DNA from: Parasponia andersonii
Lineage: Eukaryota > Streptophyta > Magnoliopsida > Rosales > Cannabaceae
NCBI GenBank assembly: GCA_002914805.1
Contig: JXTB01000348.1
Location: 336,806 to 400,805, forward strand
Direction of reading: 5' to 3'
Length of the DNA stretch: 64,000 bases
The position numbers were made by a program, and so were the translations under genes. Shown in pieces: positions 33,239 to 43,800 of the stretch. The notes under the pieces were generated by a model. The model worked only from the letters and a program-made list of their open reading frames with translations, did no database searches and had not been told where the DNA came from. Position 1 is the stretch's first letter. Every line of letters starts with the position of its first letter.

Positions 33239-34227
33239 TGTTCTTCAGGACAAAATGGAGCTTCCTTCTAATGTAAGTGCGAGCTTAAAAAATGCGACAT
33301 CATGACCTAGACTTGAGATCCTTGAAGAGTCGAAGAGTCGCCAGATCTCAAATCTCACCTTTTTCAAGATCACGCGTACCTTTTTCTGACAGATGAAAAC
33401 ATGTGCCGTCTTTTTTAAGAAGAATAGCAAAACTCGGGGAGACTTAATGATAGCGATGATGCCAGCTGTCATCTTAAATCGAATCGTTTCAAGTTTTTAA
33501 ATAGATATCGATTTAATTTCAGAAAAATCAAATCCCGCGTGAACTTCAGTCTTTAGATTTGAAAATTAAATACCTTGATCTACGGCTGTGATTTAGCGAT
33601 GCTTGAGAGATAAATATTGGAAATTAATCTGCTTCTTCATTACAAACCGTAATGTCTTCCATCTTTCTAAAACCCAAAGTATTCACAGAGCAACCCCTTC
33701 AGCGTCGTTATGTTTCTCAGCTCGCATAGTTTTAGTACCTTCTCCGACGGAGTAACCACAATCCTTCAGACCACATCTCAATCCCTCTATTTTCGAAGAA
33801 AGGTTAGTATATTTCTTCTCTCTTATTGTTCTTCGTCTATCTCGAAAAAACTTATTTTCAGTTTTTATTTCTAGAAATTGAAACAAACTATGGAGTCCAA
33901 ATATCCTGAATAAGAACCCATCCCATATTCGGATGGACTGGAATGAGAATTTTTCAGATCCCCTTTGCTAGTTCGTAGAATAGACTCTTTTTTAGACAAT
34001 GGACAAAGACGAACTCATAAAAGAGTTTTTAGGGTCTGAAACCCTATTTATTTATTTATTTTTGACGAACTACTCGAGTAATTTTTATGAATCCATAAAC
34101 CGATTAGAAAAAATCCGATGAGCTTGCTTGTTAATACAATCCTAGGGTGAACCCCCAAAATTTGCTTGCATATAGCGAAGATCCTTGATGCTCGCATAGG
34201 ACTAAACCCATCCGTATTTCTTTTCAG

Positions 34228-36111
34228 ATGTCTAGTAGTGAGGATTTTAGGGAAGGGAATGCATTCTTAGGAGAATCTGAGAACTCCAGTGTTAGCTCCA
34301 TAAACCTTAAAGATTACCTTGAGCCAGAACCCGAAGTAGAGATAACTGGGGTCAGGCAAAATAGTCCTTGCATAGGCGACCTCCCTCAGGACCAGTGGCC
34401 TCGGCATATCAGGGATGCCCCTGCCTTCGCAACAGGCTATCAATACGTATAGGAGAATTGGTCATGTACCAATATAAGGACGAGCTGTACAACGAACAAG
34501 CTCAGCAAAATCGTGTGCAACTATAAGATCGCTATCTCTCTTTGCCTTCCCATGGAATTCAATCAACCACACACACCACCACGCGGAATTGCCTTATTTT
34601 TTGAAGTAGTTCTCAAATACGGTGTCCACCTCCCACTTCATCCATATATAAAATCAATCATCGACTACTATGGGGTCGTCCCTTTCCAACTGACTCCAAA
34701 TACATATAAATATATGGTAGGTTTGTACATACTTTACCACAAATTAGGTTTAGACACCCCTACTCCTGAAGAGTTTGCTTGGTTTTACCAAGTGAAATCA
34801 AACCTGTCAGATTTTGGCTTCTTTTATGCGAGCAAGCGGTCGAACCAAGTAATAAAAACAATCTACGGGGTTCGCAACAACGTGGGAAAATGGAAAAATT
34901 CATTTTTCCACTTTGACTATGTGGATAACGGCTTCTTTCAGAATCCTTGTAGGTAGCTTTTCAATTTATCGCCTTTTTCTGTATTATCATATTTATTCTG
35001 ATCACACTCGTATGTCATCGCAGACAACAGGGAACGGCCCGGACTTTCTAGGGAACAGCTCGCAAGGGTGTATAAAATCAACGACCTTCCAATTGAGGAA
35101 TTTGATTGGAAGAAGTTTGGGACTTCCAGGAACTTGGTCACTTGCAATATACTTCCAAAGGAAGCCGCGTTCCCTGACCCCACCGTCCGTTTGTCCAGAC
35201 CTTCGAGCTCGAAGAAAAAGAAGCCGAGGAAGCAGATGGATAAGAGTGCCTCGTCTTCCAAACCTAGGAAATGAAAAGCACCTGCCACCCCTTCAACTTT
35301 GGAACAATCTTCTCCAGAAACAGCATCACCACTAGCTCCTCAACAGTAAGAAGGTAATTATATATATATACAAATTTTAATCATCATTGTATTATATCAC
35401 CTCGCTTGCTGACATATCTGTATAGAGATGGTTATTGGTAGCGGCCTGCGAGCACCACCTTCTACTCTCGGGTCCATGGTAAAATCCAAGACACCCGAGA
35501 GCACTCCTCCATCATCATCGAAAGGGAAAGAGAAGGTCGACACTTCCAAAAAAGAAAAAGTCGCCTTCAGGACATCCCGGTAAGCTCGCCTCCTCCACAA
35601 TCTCAAACAATGAGCCATCCCGAACCATCCAAGGAGACTGCCACCTCTTCGGAATCAAACCTGGTAGATAAGGACGAGGAGCTCTTCATGCTCCTTAATC
35701 AATTACCGGAGAAGGCTGGTATGAGCGCAGCCTTCATTGATCGCTTCACTTCCGAGGAGGGCTGGGAGAGGATGAAGCGACGATCNNNNNNNNNNNNNNN
35801 NNNNNNNNNNNNNNNNNNNNNNNNNNNNNNNNNNNNNNNNNNNNNNNNNNNNNNNNNNNNNNNNNNNNNNNNNNNNNNNNNNNNNNNNNNNNNNNNNNNN
35901 NNNNNNNNNNNNNNNNNNNNCTACTGAAGTCAAAGAGCTCGAAGATAAAGCTAGTGACATCGCCTCGTCGACCATTATTTTTAACATCTTCTGCGAGCAT
36001 CTGGACTTCGACTTTTCTATTCTTGGCAAGGACGTGGTTGAGCTTGTCAAGAGTTAAAGGGAGGAGAAAACCACCAAAATTGGAGATGGCGGAGCGAGCA
36101 CTTCTGCATAA
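34228..36111 (+). pseudogene. Extra ORF of the TAT element, opposite strand to gag-pol
   Basis: Plus-strand coding-like blocks lie between the pol remnant and the 3' LTR of a minus-strand element. The block at 34513-34956 has the 'putative gypsy type transposon' domain pattern (GIALFFEVVLKYGVHLPLHP, then a GVVPFQLTPN type segment, then WKNSFFHF). An acidic N-terminal block (34228-34452) precedes it; Lys/Ser-rich and acidic parts follow, ending near 36111. GT-AG spacers, one at about 34950-35020, look like introns, which extra ORFs of this lineage are known to carry. It corresponds to 19095-21905 in the other TAT element. Function unknown. Fossil; a 135-base gap lies within it. Confidence 0.65.
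35786..35920. other. Assembly gap (135 N)
   Basis: Run of N inside the extra ORF of the minus-strand TAT element. Confidence 0.99.
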
Positions 36112-36764
36112 AAAACATATTTGTATTCGTATACATTTTTTTTTTTTACCTCAGAACAATGTGGGCTTGGTCCCCCTTTCTCTCTTTGCTTGTATACGGG
36201 TGCGAGCTTTTTAATGAATGCTTTTTTCTTGTCAGATATATATTCATGCAAAATAATCAAAACATAACATTGTAATTTTAACTATGTAGTCAATCACTAG
36301 GTGACTGATCGGTACACTTTTTACGATTTGAATCCAACTAAATTAAAACGAGTTTTAAGTATTAGGATAGGTTAGGTCGCTTAAGAAAACAACAAGTATG
36401 AGTGATGCAAGCTCAATACTATTTCTCAAAAGTTCCATGGCAAAATGTAAATAGAGCAATATATCACATCGAACAATGAATGTTTTGCTCAGTTACTTTG
36501 TTGTTCGAGGAGAGAAATTGCGTAATACGACATGCTCAGGCATGAAGCGAGGAGAAAATCCAAGGATTTTAAGGAATTTTAGATATTTCGACGATCTAAA
36601 ATTCCGACCCCTCTAAATGGACATTTTGCATAGTCCCTTAGGAAGCAAATAGGAGATAATATTCTGATCTCACTACCCCCCGAGTCTTATGGTATTCGAA
36701 GACTGCCATAAAACTATAAAAGGTACTAAATTGAAAGATTGATAAGGAGACACCCTTATTGATG

Positions 36765-36900
36765 ATGGCGAATGACGATCAACGAATGACGATTAATGAA
36801 TGACGATCGATGAATGACGATCAATGAATGACGAACAACGAATGATGATCAATGAATGACGAATAAGTAGATGTCTTTATTGATGAATGACGAAAACATG
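36765..36900. repeat. 14-15-bp minisatellite 'gaatgacgatcaat'
   Basis: About eight units of 'gaatgacgat(c/t)aa(c/t)' follow one another with small changes. The array lies between the integrase-end remnant and the extra ORF, the same place in the element as the 112-bp array of the first TAT element, although the unit is unrelated. Confidence 0.85.
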
Positions 36901-36949
36901 AAAACATGAAAATTCACTGATAAAAGTGACGAAGTTGTCCTACACTCTA

Positions 36950-37400
36950 GGCATGTTCGATCTTTTGTCTGCCAGTGTGAGCTAACTTATATGTCCCAGG
37001 TCGAATAATGGCAGTCATAACATATGGTCATTCCCAAGAGGGTTCCAAAGAACAAGGTCTTGCTGAAGAACAAGGTCGCCAACTTCAAATCCTCTTCGTA
37101 TGACTTTAGGGTTATAATATCGAACAGTGCGCTGTTTATATGATGCGACCGAAGCTGAGACTGCTCGCACCTTTCTTCTCAGAGATTGAGCTCAGTCCTC
37201 ATAGGTAGATTGCTGTATCTATATTGAGGCGGTGCCATGCGAAGACATCCAGGTTAGATTTCAGAAAAGCGACCAATGAAGCTCGCACAGGTTCTTGAAG
37301 CCTCGCTCAAATCTTTAAAATCTTGGAGGGCCTGTCAAATAGCAAATCCTCCAAGTCTTTAATGGGTCCAGTTGACTTCTCCATCGATTTTTCGAGGGTC
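36950..37400 (-). pseudogene. TAT pol remnants (RT start and integrase end)
   Basis: Minus-strand translation shows two recognisable pieces: one resembling the segment at the start of reverse transcriptase (ASLVAFLKSNLDVFAW) and one resembling the integrase C-terminus (QRTVRYYNPKVIRRGFEVGD followed by LVL). The rest of pol was not recognised. Fossil. Confidence 0.6.
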
Positions 37401-37544
37401 GAGGTCTTTGTTTGTCGTTTCGATTGACGTTTTGCCTGACGTTTTACCTGACGCTTCTTTTTATAGTTGGACTATCATTGTGCGAGGTGTCACATCCTTT
37501 GCTACGAGCTTTAAAGAGTTGTTGTAACAAGTCCATGCATCATA

Positions 37545-37988
37545 CTAGTTTCCTTGCACTTCGTCTACTCCTTGTTGAGTCGGGAATTTCATAGTGAGAT
37601 GATAGATCGATGTTACTGCTCGAAGTTCCCTCAGTGTTGGTCTTCCCAGTACAACATTGAATGCAGAGGGGCAATCTATAATCAAGAACTGGGTCATTAC
37701 CGTTGAAACCCTAGGGTAGGTTCCAACGTTGACCATTAACTCAATCCTGCCTACAGGCATTATGTTGTTACCAGTGAATCCATAGAGTGGGGTGACAGCG
37801 GGCTTCAGGTCATTTTTATTCAACCCCATCTTCTTAAAGGCGTCGTAGTACAGGATATCAACAGTACTTCTGTTATCGACTAATACTCGCCATAATTGCG
37901 TGCTTCCATAATTGATCTTTATAACCAACGCATCATTATGTGGATAATGGACTTCCCTCGCGTCTTGTTTCATGAAGGTAATATCCAT
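37545..37988 (-). pseudogene. TAT aspartic protease remnant
   Basis: An open stretch of 147 codons. Its order of blocks, 'VHYPHNDALVI', 'WRVLVDNRSTVDILYYDAFK', 'LYGFTGN', 'PVGRIEL' and 'FNVVLGRPTLRELRA', is the usual one for the retropepsin of plant TAT elements, including the ILGRP-like end motif. It lies directly downstream of gag on the same strand. It would process the Gag-Pol polyprotein. Part of a fossil element. Confidence 0.8.
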
Positions 37989-38063
37989 ATCCGGTACTCG
38001 CTGAAGCTTTCGTGGTCACTGTTCGAGGTGCATGACATTAGTTAACGGCTGCTGTCGAGCTTC

Positions 38064-39888
38064 TCACGCATACCTATCCTGCGCTCTCTTGAAATCTCCT
38101 CCAACGTGCAGTCCTCCGAAAATAGTTCGCACCTCGTGCTGAATTTCTGGAGGTCGCTGTCGGTTTTCTTCTCGCCTTTCATTATTCTGTTTAGAGTAGT
38201 GCCGCAGCCGCCTTTCTTTAATCAATCTTTCGATCTCATCTTTCAGGGCAAAGCAGTTATTGGTATCATGTCCAATGTCATTATGATACCGACAAAACTT
38301 GTTGGGGTCGTGCCCCGCTCTCTCTCTTTTCATGGGTTCCAGTTGACGATAGCGCTCATGTTGGTTTGTGACCGCATAGATATGATCTATGGTGCATTCA
38401 ATTCGGTATAATTATTGAACCTCATGGGAGTTCTTGAAATCTCCTGTTTTTTTTTTGTTTGGGCTGCTTCTCAGTCGATTGTTCATTATTCTTTTTGTTC
38501 GACTTATCGTTATTGTTGTTGTTTGTGGTCATATATTTGGCAGCATCCTTTTTTTCTCCCTTTGTCTTCTTATGAAGGTTTTCGCGTGAAGATTTTTCCC
38601 TTAGATGTCGACCAACTCTTCGATAAAAGTCTTCAAAAGTTCTGCATTTTCGCTCAAGTAAATCTTCTCAGAGTTTAGTTTCTGGTCGCACCCCAGCTAT
38701 CATTAGAGCTAAAACTCCTCCTTCAGGTAGGTTGTTGACCTTTGTTAATTCTGAGGTAAAGCGATTTAGGTAAGATCATAGAGCTTCCTCCAGACCTTGC
38801 CGAATAGCAGACAGGCTGACCAGTGGAATAGTGAAATTCTTCGCAGCCTGAAATTGCCTCAAGAATGCAGTCTGGAGTTTTTGCTGCTCCCATGAGAGTT
38901 ACAGCAGAACACCTACAACGTGCGAGATCATTAACACGATGAAGTTCCATCAGATCGCTGAAGTGATCCATATGGTCCTGCGGATCAATTTTTCCATCAA
39001 AAGTGTTTATGGTGGGAAGTCTATTCCAGCAGGTAAGGCGGCAGCTTGAATCTCCTCGCTGAATGGCGATTGACGATACCCATCAGCGAGCTCATCGTCC
39101 CAACCAGCAAGTGCGTCTAAAGTAATTCTCAGATTATAAATATCGACGTTCAGAGGGAGAACATTCTCTCTCACTGGTGGTAGGAGTGGCCTTTGATTGT
39201 TGTCACGATATAGGGCGGGTTGGTTTGGTAGGGTGTGCTGCGACCTTAGGGATTCCGATGAAACAGTGTGACGAGGTCGACTATGGTCGTTGGGATGCGA
39301 GGTGGATCACTCCTGACTACGTCACTGATCCAGAGATTGTCTCAGGTCTATAGGATTTTGTCGAGATTTCCTACTGATCCTTTCAAAGACACTCCTCAAT
39401 TGTCGTTTTTGCTCGTGTTCAAGGTAATCACGATTGACGGTTGCACTCTGGGAAGGTTGTCCACGATCGTGATCAGTGCTCAAACTTTTCGTAGCAGATA
39501 CCAGAGGCAAGTCTGCGATCTTGCCTTTTCCCTTGGAGATGCAATCTCCTCGATGCTCCTACCGGGCTTTAGGTTGGTCGCGGTTCTCTGTCTCCAGAAT
39601 CTGAATTTCTCTCTCAGGTTATTGAGCAGGACGTTCGTGCTGTGGTAGAGTTAGCATCTGTCCTTCAGCAAGTCACCGTAGAGAGTCATTAATCTGACTT
39701 GTAATTTACTGAAGGTTTACCAGTGCTTCCTCCATGCGATCCTGTCTCTGGATAATATTTTCCGGTGTAGTCATGACAGGCTGATCCTGAGCAGGATCTG
39801 CCTGTGCAGCAGCTGTATTTTGGGGATGATTTTGGCTAGTTCCGGTATTTCTGGTGTTTGCCATTGTTGAAAGAAACGGAATGGACAA
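38064..39888 (-). pseudogene. TAT gag remnant
   Basis: Starts near the 5' LTR with an Asn/Gln/Ala-rich N-terminus (MANTRNTGTSQNHPQNTAAA, about 39706-39888). It continues with a charged helix-rich stretch (about 39322-39510), a capsid-like middle (about 38723-38971) and a zinc-knuckle-like block FCRYHNDIGHDTNNCFALKD (about 38300), typical of TAT gag. Gag forms the particle that packages element RNA. The remnant has several breaks and is a fossil. Confidence 0.75.
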
Positions 39889-39906
39889 ATTTTTTTGCCG
39901 AAATAG

Positions 39907-39925
39907 CCCTCCTTCTAGCGCTAAT
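39907..39925 (-). other. Primer-binding-site-like sequence
   Basis: On the minus strand the bases right after the 5' LTR read 'attagcgctagaaggagg', in the position where a tRNA 3' end pairs to start reverse transcription. I do not assign the tRNA. Confidence 0.5.
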
Positions 39926-40582
39926 TGTTGACGGAGGTTTTGTCAACAATAAATTTAGAAAAATTGCAAGATGTGGCTTGTGTGAAAATAGTTAATTAAC
40001 TAAAGCAAATTAAGAGATAATAATTTTATAGTGGTTTAGCCCCAAAAAAGATGAGCCTACGTCCACTGTTTTTCACTATTTTTTGGAGAATTATAAGAGC
40101 TCAAAATTACAATGTGTTGTCCGGAAAGAAGAAACAAGAGTTAAAAAGGTTCTCTCAAAAATTCCTCAGCCTCCCAAGATCAGAAAAAGTCCCAGAAGAT
40201 CCCCCCTCACTGAAATATTGAACTCCTTTTATATAGATGAGGATAGTCCAATGTTTCCCAATTGTGAAAATGGATAACTGTATAATCGGGCAATACAATT
40301 TGAGTAATAATATTACTGGGTAATTACTTAAATGGGATGACTGGTCGATCTTTAAAGAGAAACTTTTGTTTCCCTTTCTTTATAGGTTACCCATTTGACG
40401 AAGCGTAGACTAGTTTTCTTTTCATCCTAGTCGCACTTAACTTGTTCAGAGGAGGTCGCACGTAACTCTTTCGGAAGAGGTCATACTAACTTATGCGGTG
40501 GAAGTCGCATGTAACTCTTTCAGAAGAGGTTGCACTTAATCTTACTCATGCAACCTGACATAAGATTTTACACAGCACAACA
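39926..40582 (-). repeat. 5' LTR of the minus-strand TAT element
   Basis: 657 bp, from TGTTGACGG to GCACAACA on the plus strand. Its U3 start (40582) faces the host gene and lies 280 bp upstream of that gene's ATG. Transcription from this LTR would run leftwards, away from the gene. Confidence 0.9.
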
Positions 40583-40861
40583 CACATATTTCATGACTGT
40601 CAATAGTCCTATTTCTTTTCTCTGTGTCTTACTCCCCTAAATTGAAATTTCGACTCAACGTACTAATGGATGAGGAAGAGAGGCTACGGGAGCGGTCATT
40701 TCCAACAAAACGACCAACTTTGTCGTCGTTTCAAACGAACCCAACCGAACCGGGTTGAGTACAATTGAACCGGATCCCTAACCGGGTTGAGTGTGAAAAA
40801 ATAAAAAATAAAAAAAGCAAAGACGCTTTCAGTGAGAGAAATTGTCCTCAGTGGAGTGAAA
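40583..40861 (+). promoter_or_regulatory. Probable promoter and 5' leader of the HDDC2-like gene
   Basis: Short region between the TAT LTR and the start codon. It has a pyrimidine-rich stretch near 40609-40635, a direct repeat 'accgggttgagt' (about 40751 and 40782), an inverted pair 'aaacgac' and 'gtcgttt' (about 40707-40732) and an A-rich stretch just before the leader. No clear TATA box is visible at a convincing distance, and the start of transcription cannot be read from sequence alone. Confidence 0.45.
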
Positions 40862-43800
40862 ATGGCAGTTAATTCACCGAGTCATTGTGCGGCTCAGCTG
40901 AGTCGGTGTCTACGAACTCGTTCACCCTTTTCCTTCCTCTATCGGACCTTTTCCAGAACCGGTTTCTTCACCGAAGCTCTGACTCCGAGGCTCGTCTCGG
41001 TTCGTTGTCAGAAACCCCGTCCGGACGGGTTCAGGTCCAGGCCATCGACGAGCTTGGAGGACTCCGAAGCTTCGAATGGTTCATCTGGTTCGTCTTCGGC
41101 GTCCGCCGTTGTTGATTTTCTCACATTGTGTCATCGCCTTAAGGTATTCGCGGAATTTTTCCTAATTTACACATGTTTGGTTGCCGAGAAAGTAAACCAT
41201 GCAAAACAATCAAAACCCAAATAAATTAACATTTCTAAAGAATTTGAGCTTTAGAGAAGAGCAGAATTGAGTTGGGTTTTTGATGTTGCTGTCATCAATG
41301 TAGAAAAGTTTATGAATGGTGTTGAATTTGATTGACTTTGATTTTTGTTTTCTTTTCATTGAAATTGAAATTTTGATTGATTGTGTGACTGTCTACATAT
41401 AAAGAAATAGTGGGTTTTTGTTCCCTTATAATTTTAAGGTGTGGATAGTTGAGGACCACTTTGTTTGAATTGTTTTCAACATTTACTAGACTTTGCTATC
41501 TACTACAGAAGTGGAAGCTTTAGTAAGAAGCTGTAGAAAATCTTCCCATTGATTTTTGTGGGGGAAAAAGATGGGTGGTTAATTTGAAGAATTTATATTA
41601 TTTATGAGATGGTAAAAAGGGGTTTAGCATATTGTGTGGTTTATGGATTTGGCTGAAAATATTCGTTTCTCACACTCTTGTAGGCAACAAAAAGAAAGGG
41701 ATGGATCAACCATGGCATAGAGAATCCGGAGTCGATTTCTGATCATATGTATCGGATGGCTTTGATGGCTTTGACTGTCAGCGACCTTCCTGGTGTGAAC
41801 AGAGAAAGGTTGTAGTTTTGTCGTTTCCACCTAATGATCTCTGTTCTTTCCTTGGTTTAGAAAAGTTACTTACACTAGAAATATGAGTACATGATTATTT
41901 GCTTTCACTAAAGCAGTGATTCATGCACTTAAGAAATCCCTTCTTAAGCTTAGAGAAGCATGTGAATATTTTGAGATTGTCATGCTTATATGTGTTATAA
42001 TGCATGTAACTGTTTGCATATTTCATATTTTTTTGTTCACATTTGAAACTAGTGATACTTTTAATCTGATTCATTCATTTTCTTATTGATCTTATGTTGT
42101 TCTTTTAACAGGTGTATCAAGATAGCAATTGTGCATGATATTGCAGAAGGTATCTTTTATTTCCTTATAGTTTAAGCAATTGTGTTTGACTTCTGGAGAC
42201 TTTACTGGAATCCAGTTCAGTAAGTCTTTATGCTTTTAAGAATATGATTATGACCTAAGTGTTGGAGCGGTTTCACACCAGTCGTCCACGTGTCTTGAAC
42301 TGCTGATGCTGGATTCTCCAACTGTTCACGTGCCCTTGCTAGTCCACAAATCTCTGAACTCCAAGCAGGATCGGAGAGGCGGGGGTGGCTACCTGCAAAG
42401 ACTCTCCGATGCTTAAGTCAGTGGTTTTTCTTTGCGTTTTTGGTAGCAAGGAGAAAAATATATCAGTTCAAAAGTTTATCTCTTTTTCGTGTTTTTCTTC
42501 TGCTCTCAGACTGTCTTTTTCTTTGTAAGTGTTTTTTGTACCAAAGAAAGCAACCAACCTCTCTGAATGCATAGCTTTCATATATGTAGTCCTCTGATAA
42601 TCAACAGTGTTCTTCTCTATCTTTTGAAAAGTAAAATAAATATTCATGAGTACCTTTCACTTCCAGATCTTTTTAAACCATCATGGGCCGAGATTTCTGT
42701 GACCTCTTCTGTGCTACCGCGGCTTGATTTTCGCCGCCTCCTATGGTTTCAATTCGTCAGGAGCGAGATTTGGGCACACCGCCGTTCTGTCAGGACGGCT
42801 TGTCCCTGCGCGCGCACCTACCCAGAAACGCATTAAATGCCCTGTCCGGGTCCGGAGCCGTGGGGCTGTCTTCCATTGCATCCAGTCTGAAGACCCCTGG
42901 GGCTTCTGATCCCTACGACAGTTGAGGTGAGGGTCGCTGTTCCCAGACAGCAGACCCTTGGGGTCTGAAGATCCTTGGGGCTTCTGATCCTTACGACAGT
43001 TGAGGCGAGGGTCGCTGTTCCTAGACAGCAGACCCATGGGGTCTGAAGATCCTTGGGGCTTCTGATCCCTACGACAGTTGAGGCGAGGGTCGCTGTTCCT
43101 AGACAGCAGACCCTCGGGGCTTCAGACCGCCAGCTGTCGTGGATTCGAGGTCTGACCGATTGAACCGTTTGGGATCAGTGATGGATTCTGCCTTAAATTC
43201 GGAAGACCCACAGGCCGATGGCGAGATCACGTGCGATCCGCGTGACCCTTCTCACGGTTCGAGGTTCAGGAATGGGCCCCACACTAAGTATAATAATTAG
43301 ACATTCAAGGATTTCAAGAAAAAGTAAAGCTTATTCTTTTGAGAAGGTCTGAGGTGGTTGATTCAGTTGCCATATTTTTGCTTAAAAGGCAGTTTTTCCA
43401 TTGTATACTATCAGAACCATGCCAGGCTACTTATGCAAACAAGTATTTTGGTCTAATATAATTTTAGTAATAAGTAATGCGATGGTAGGTAGTAGAAGAA
43501 TTAGAAATAGGTCTGTGTGAGATTGTCACATGTATGTTTGAACTACTGAGGTTTATCTGATGTGGGATATACTTCTCGAAAACTCAGATGGGTGGCAAAT
43601 TTGCTATTTGTTATATAATTTGTTTCTCATAATTCTTCGATTTTTTATGTTATCATGCGTGCTTATTTGTATATGTAGTAGTTATTTACCATGTGAGTTG
43701 GAATTTGACTTGATAGCAATTGTTGGAGATATAACACCATCTGATGGTGTGCCTAAGGAAGAAAAGAGAAGGATGGAAGAGGCAGCTTTAAATGAAATGT

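Larger units (their letters stand above)
32566..40582 (-). mobile_element. TAT-type Ty3/gypsy retrotransposon fossil, minus strand
   Basis: Two direct repeats, 32566-33219 and 39926-40582, are its LTRs. Read on the minus strand the order is 5' LTR, primer-binding-like site, gag, protease, short pol pieces, a short tandem array, an oppositely oriented extra ORF, a polypurine tract and the 3' LTR. Orientation follows from the purine tract beside the left LTR and from gag beside the right LTR. A hand alignment gives about 48 substitutions in about 655 bp, near 7%, which suggests a few million years under usual plant rates. I see no clean 5-bp target duplication (flanks 'catac' and 'cacat'). The element is broken in many places, and most of pol is not recognisable. 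Confidence 0.85.

Noticed and set aside
40832-40861. Upstream in-frame GTG start for the HDDC2-like protein
   Set aside because: Plant nuclear genes start at ATG; the first in-frame ATG is at 40862 and gives a sensible transit-peptide-like start.
42567-43037. Frames of 60-98 codons in intron 3
   Set aside because: They fall inside the solo LTR and its 78-bp repeats.
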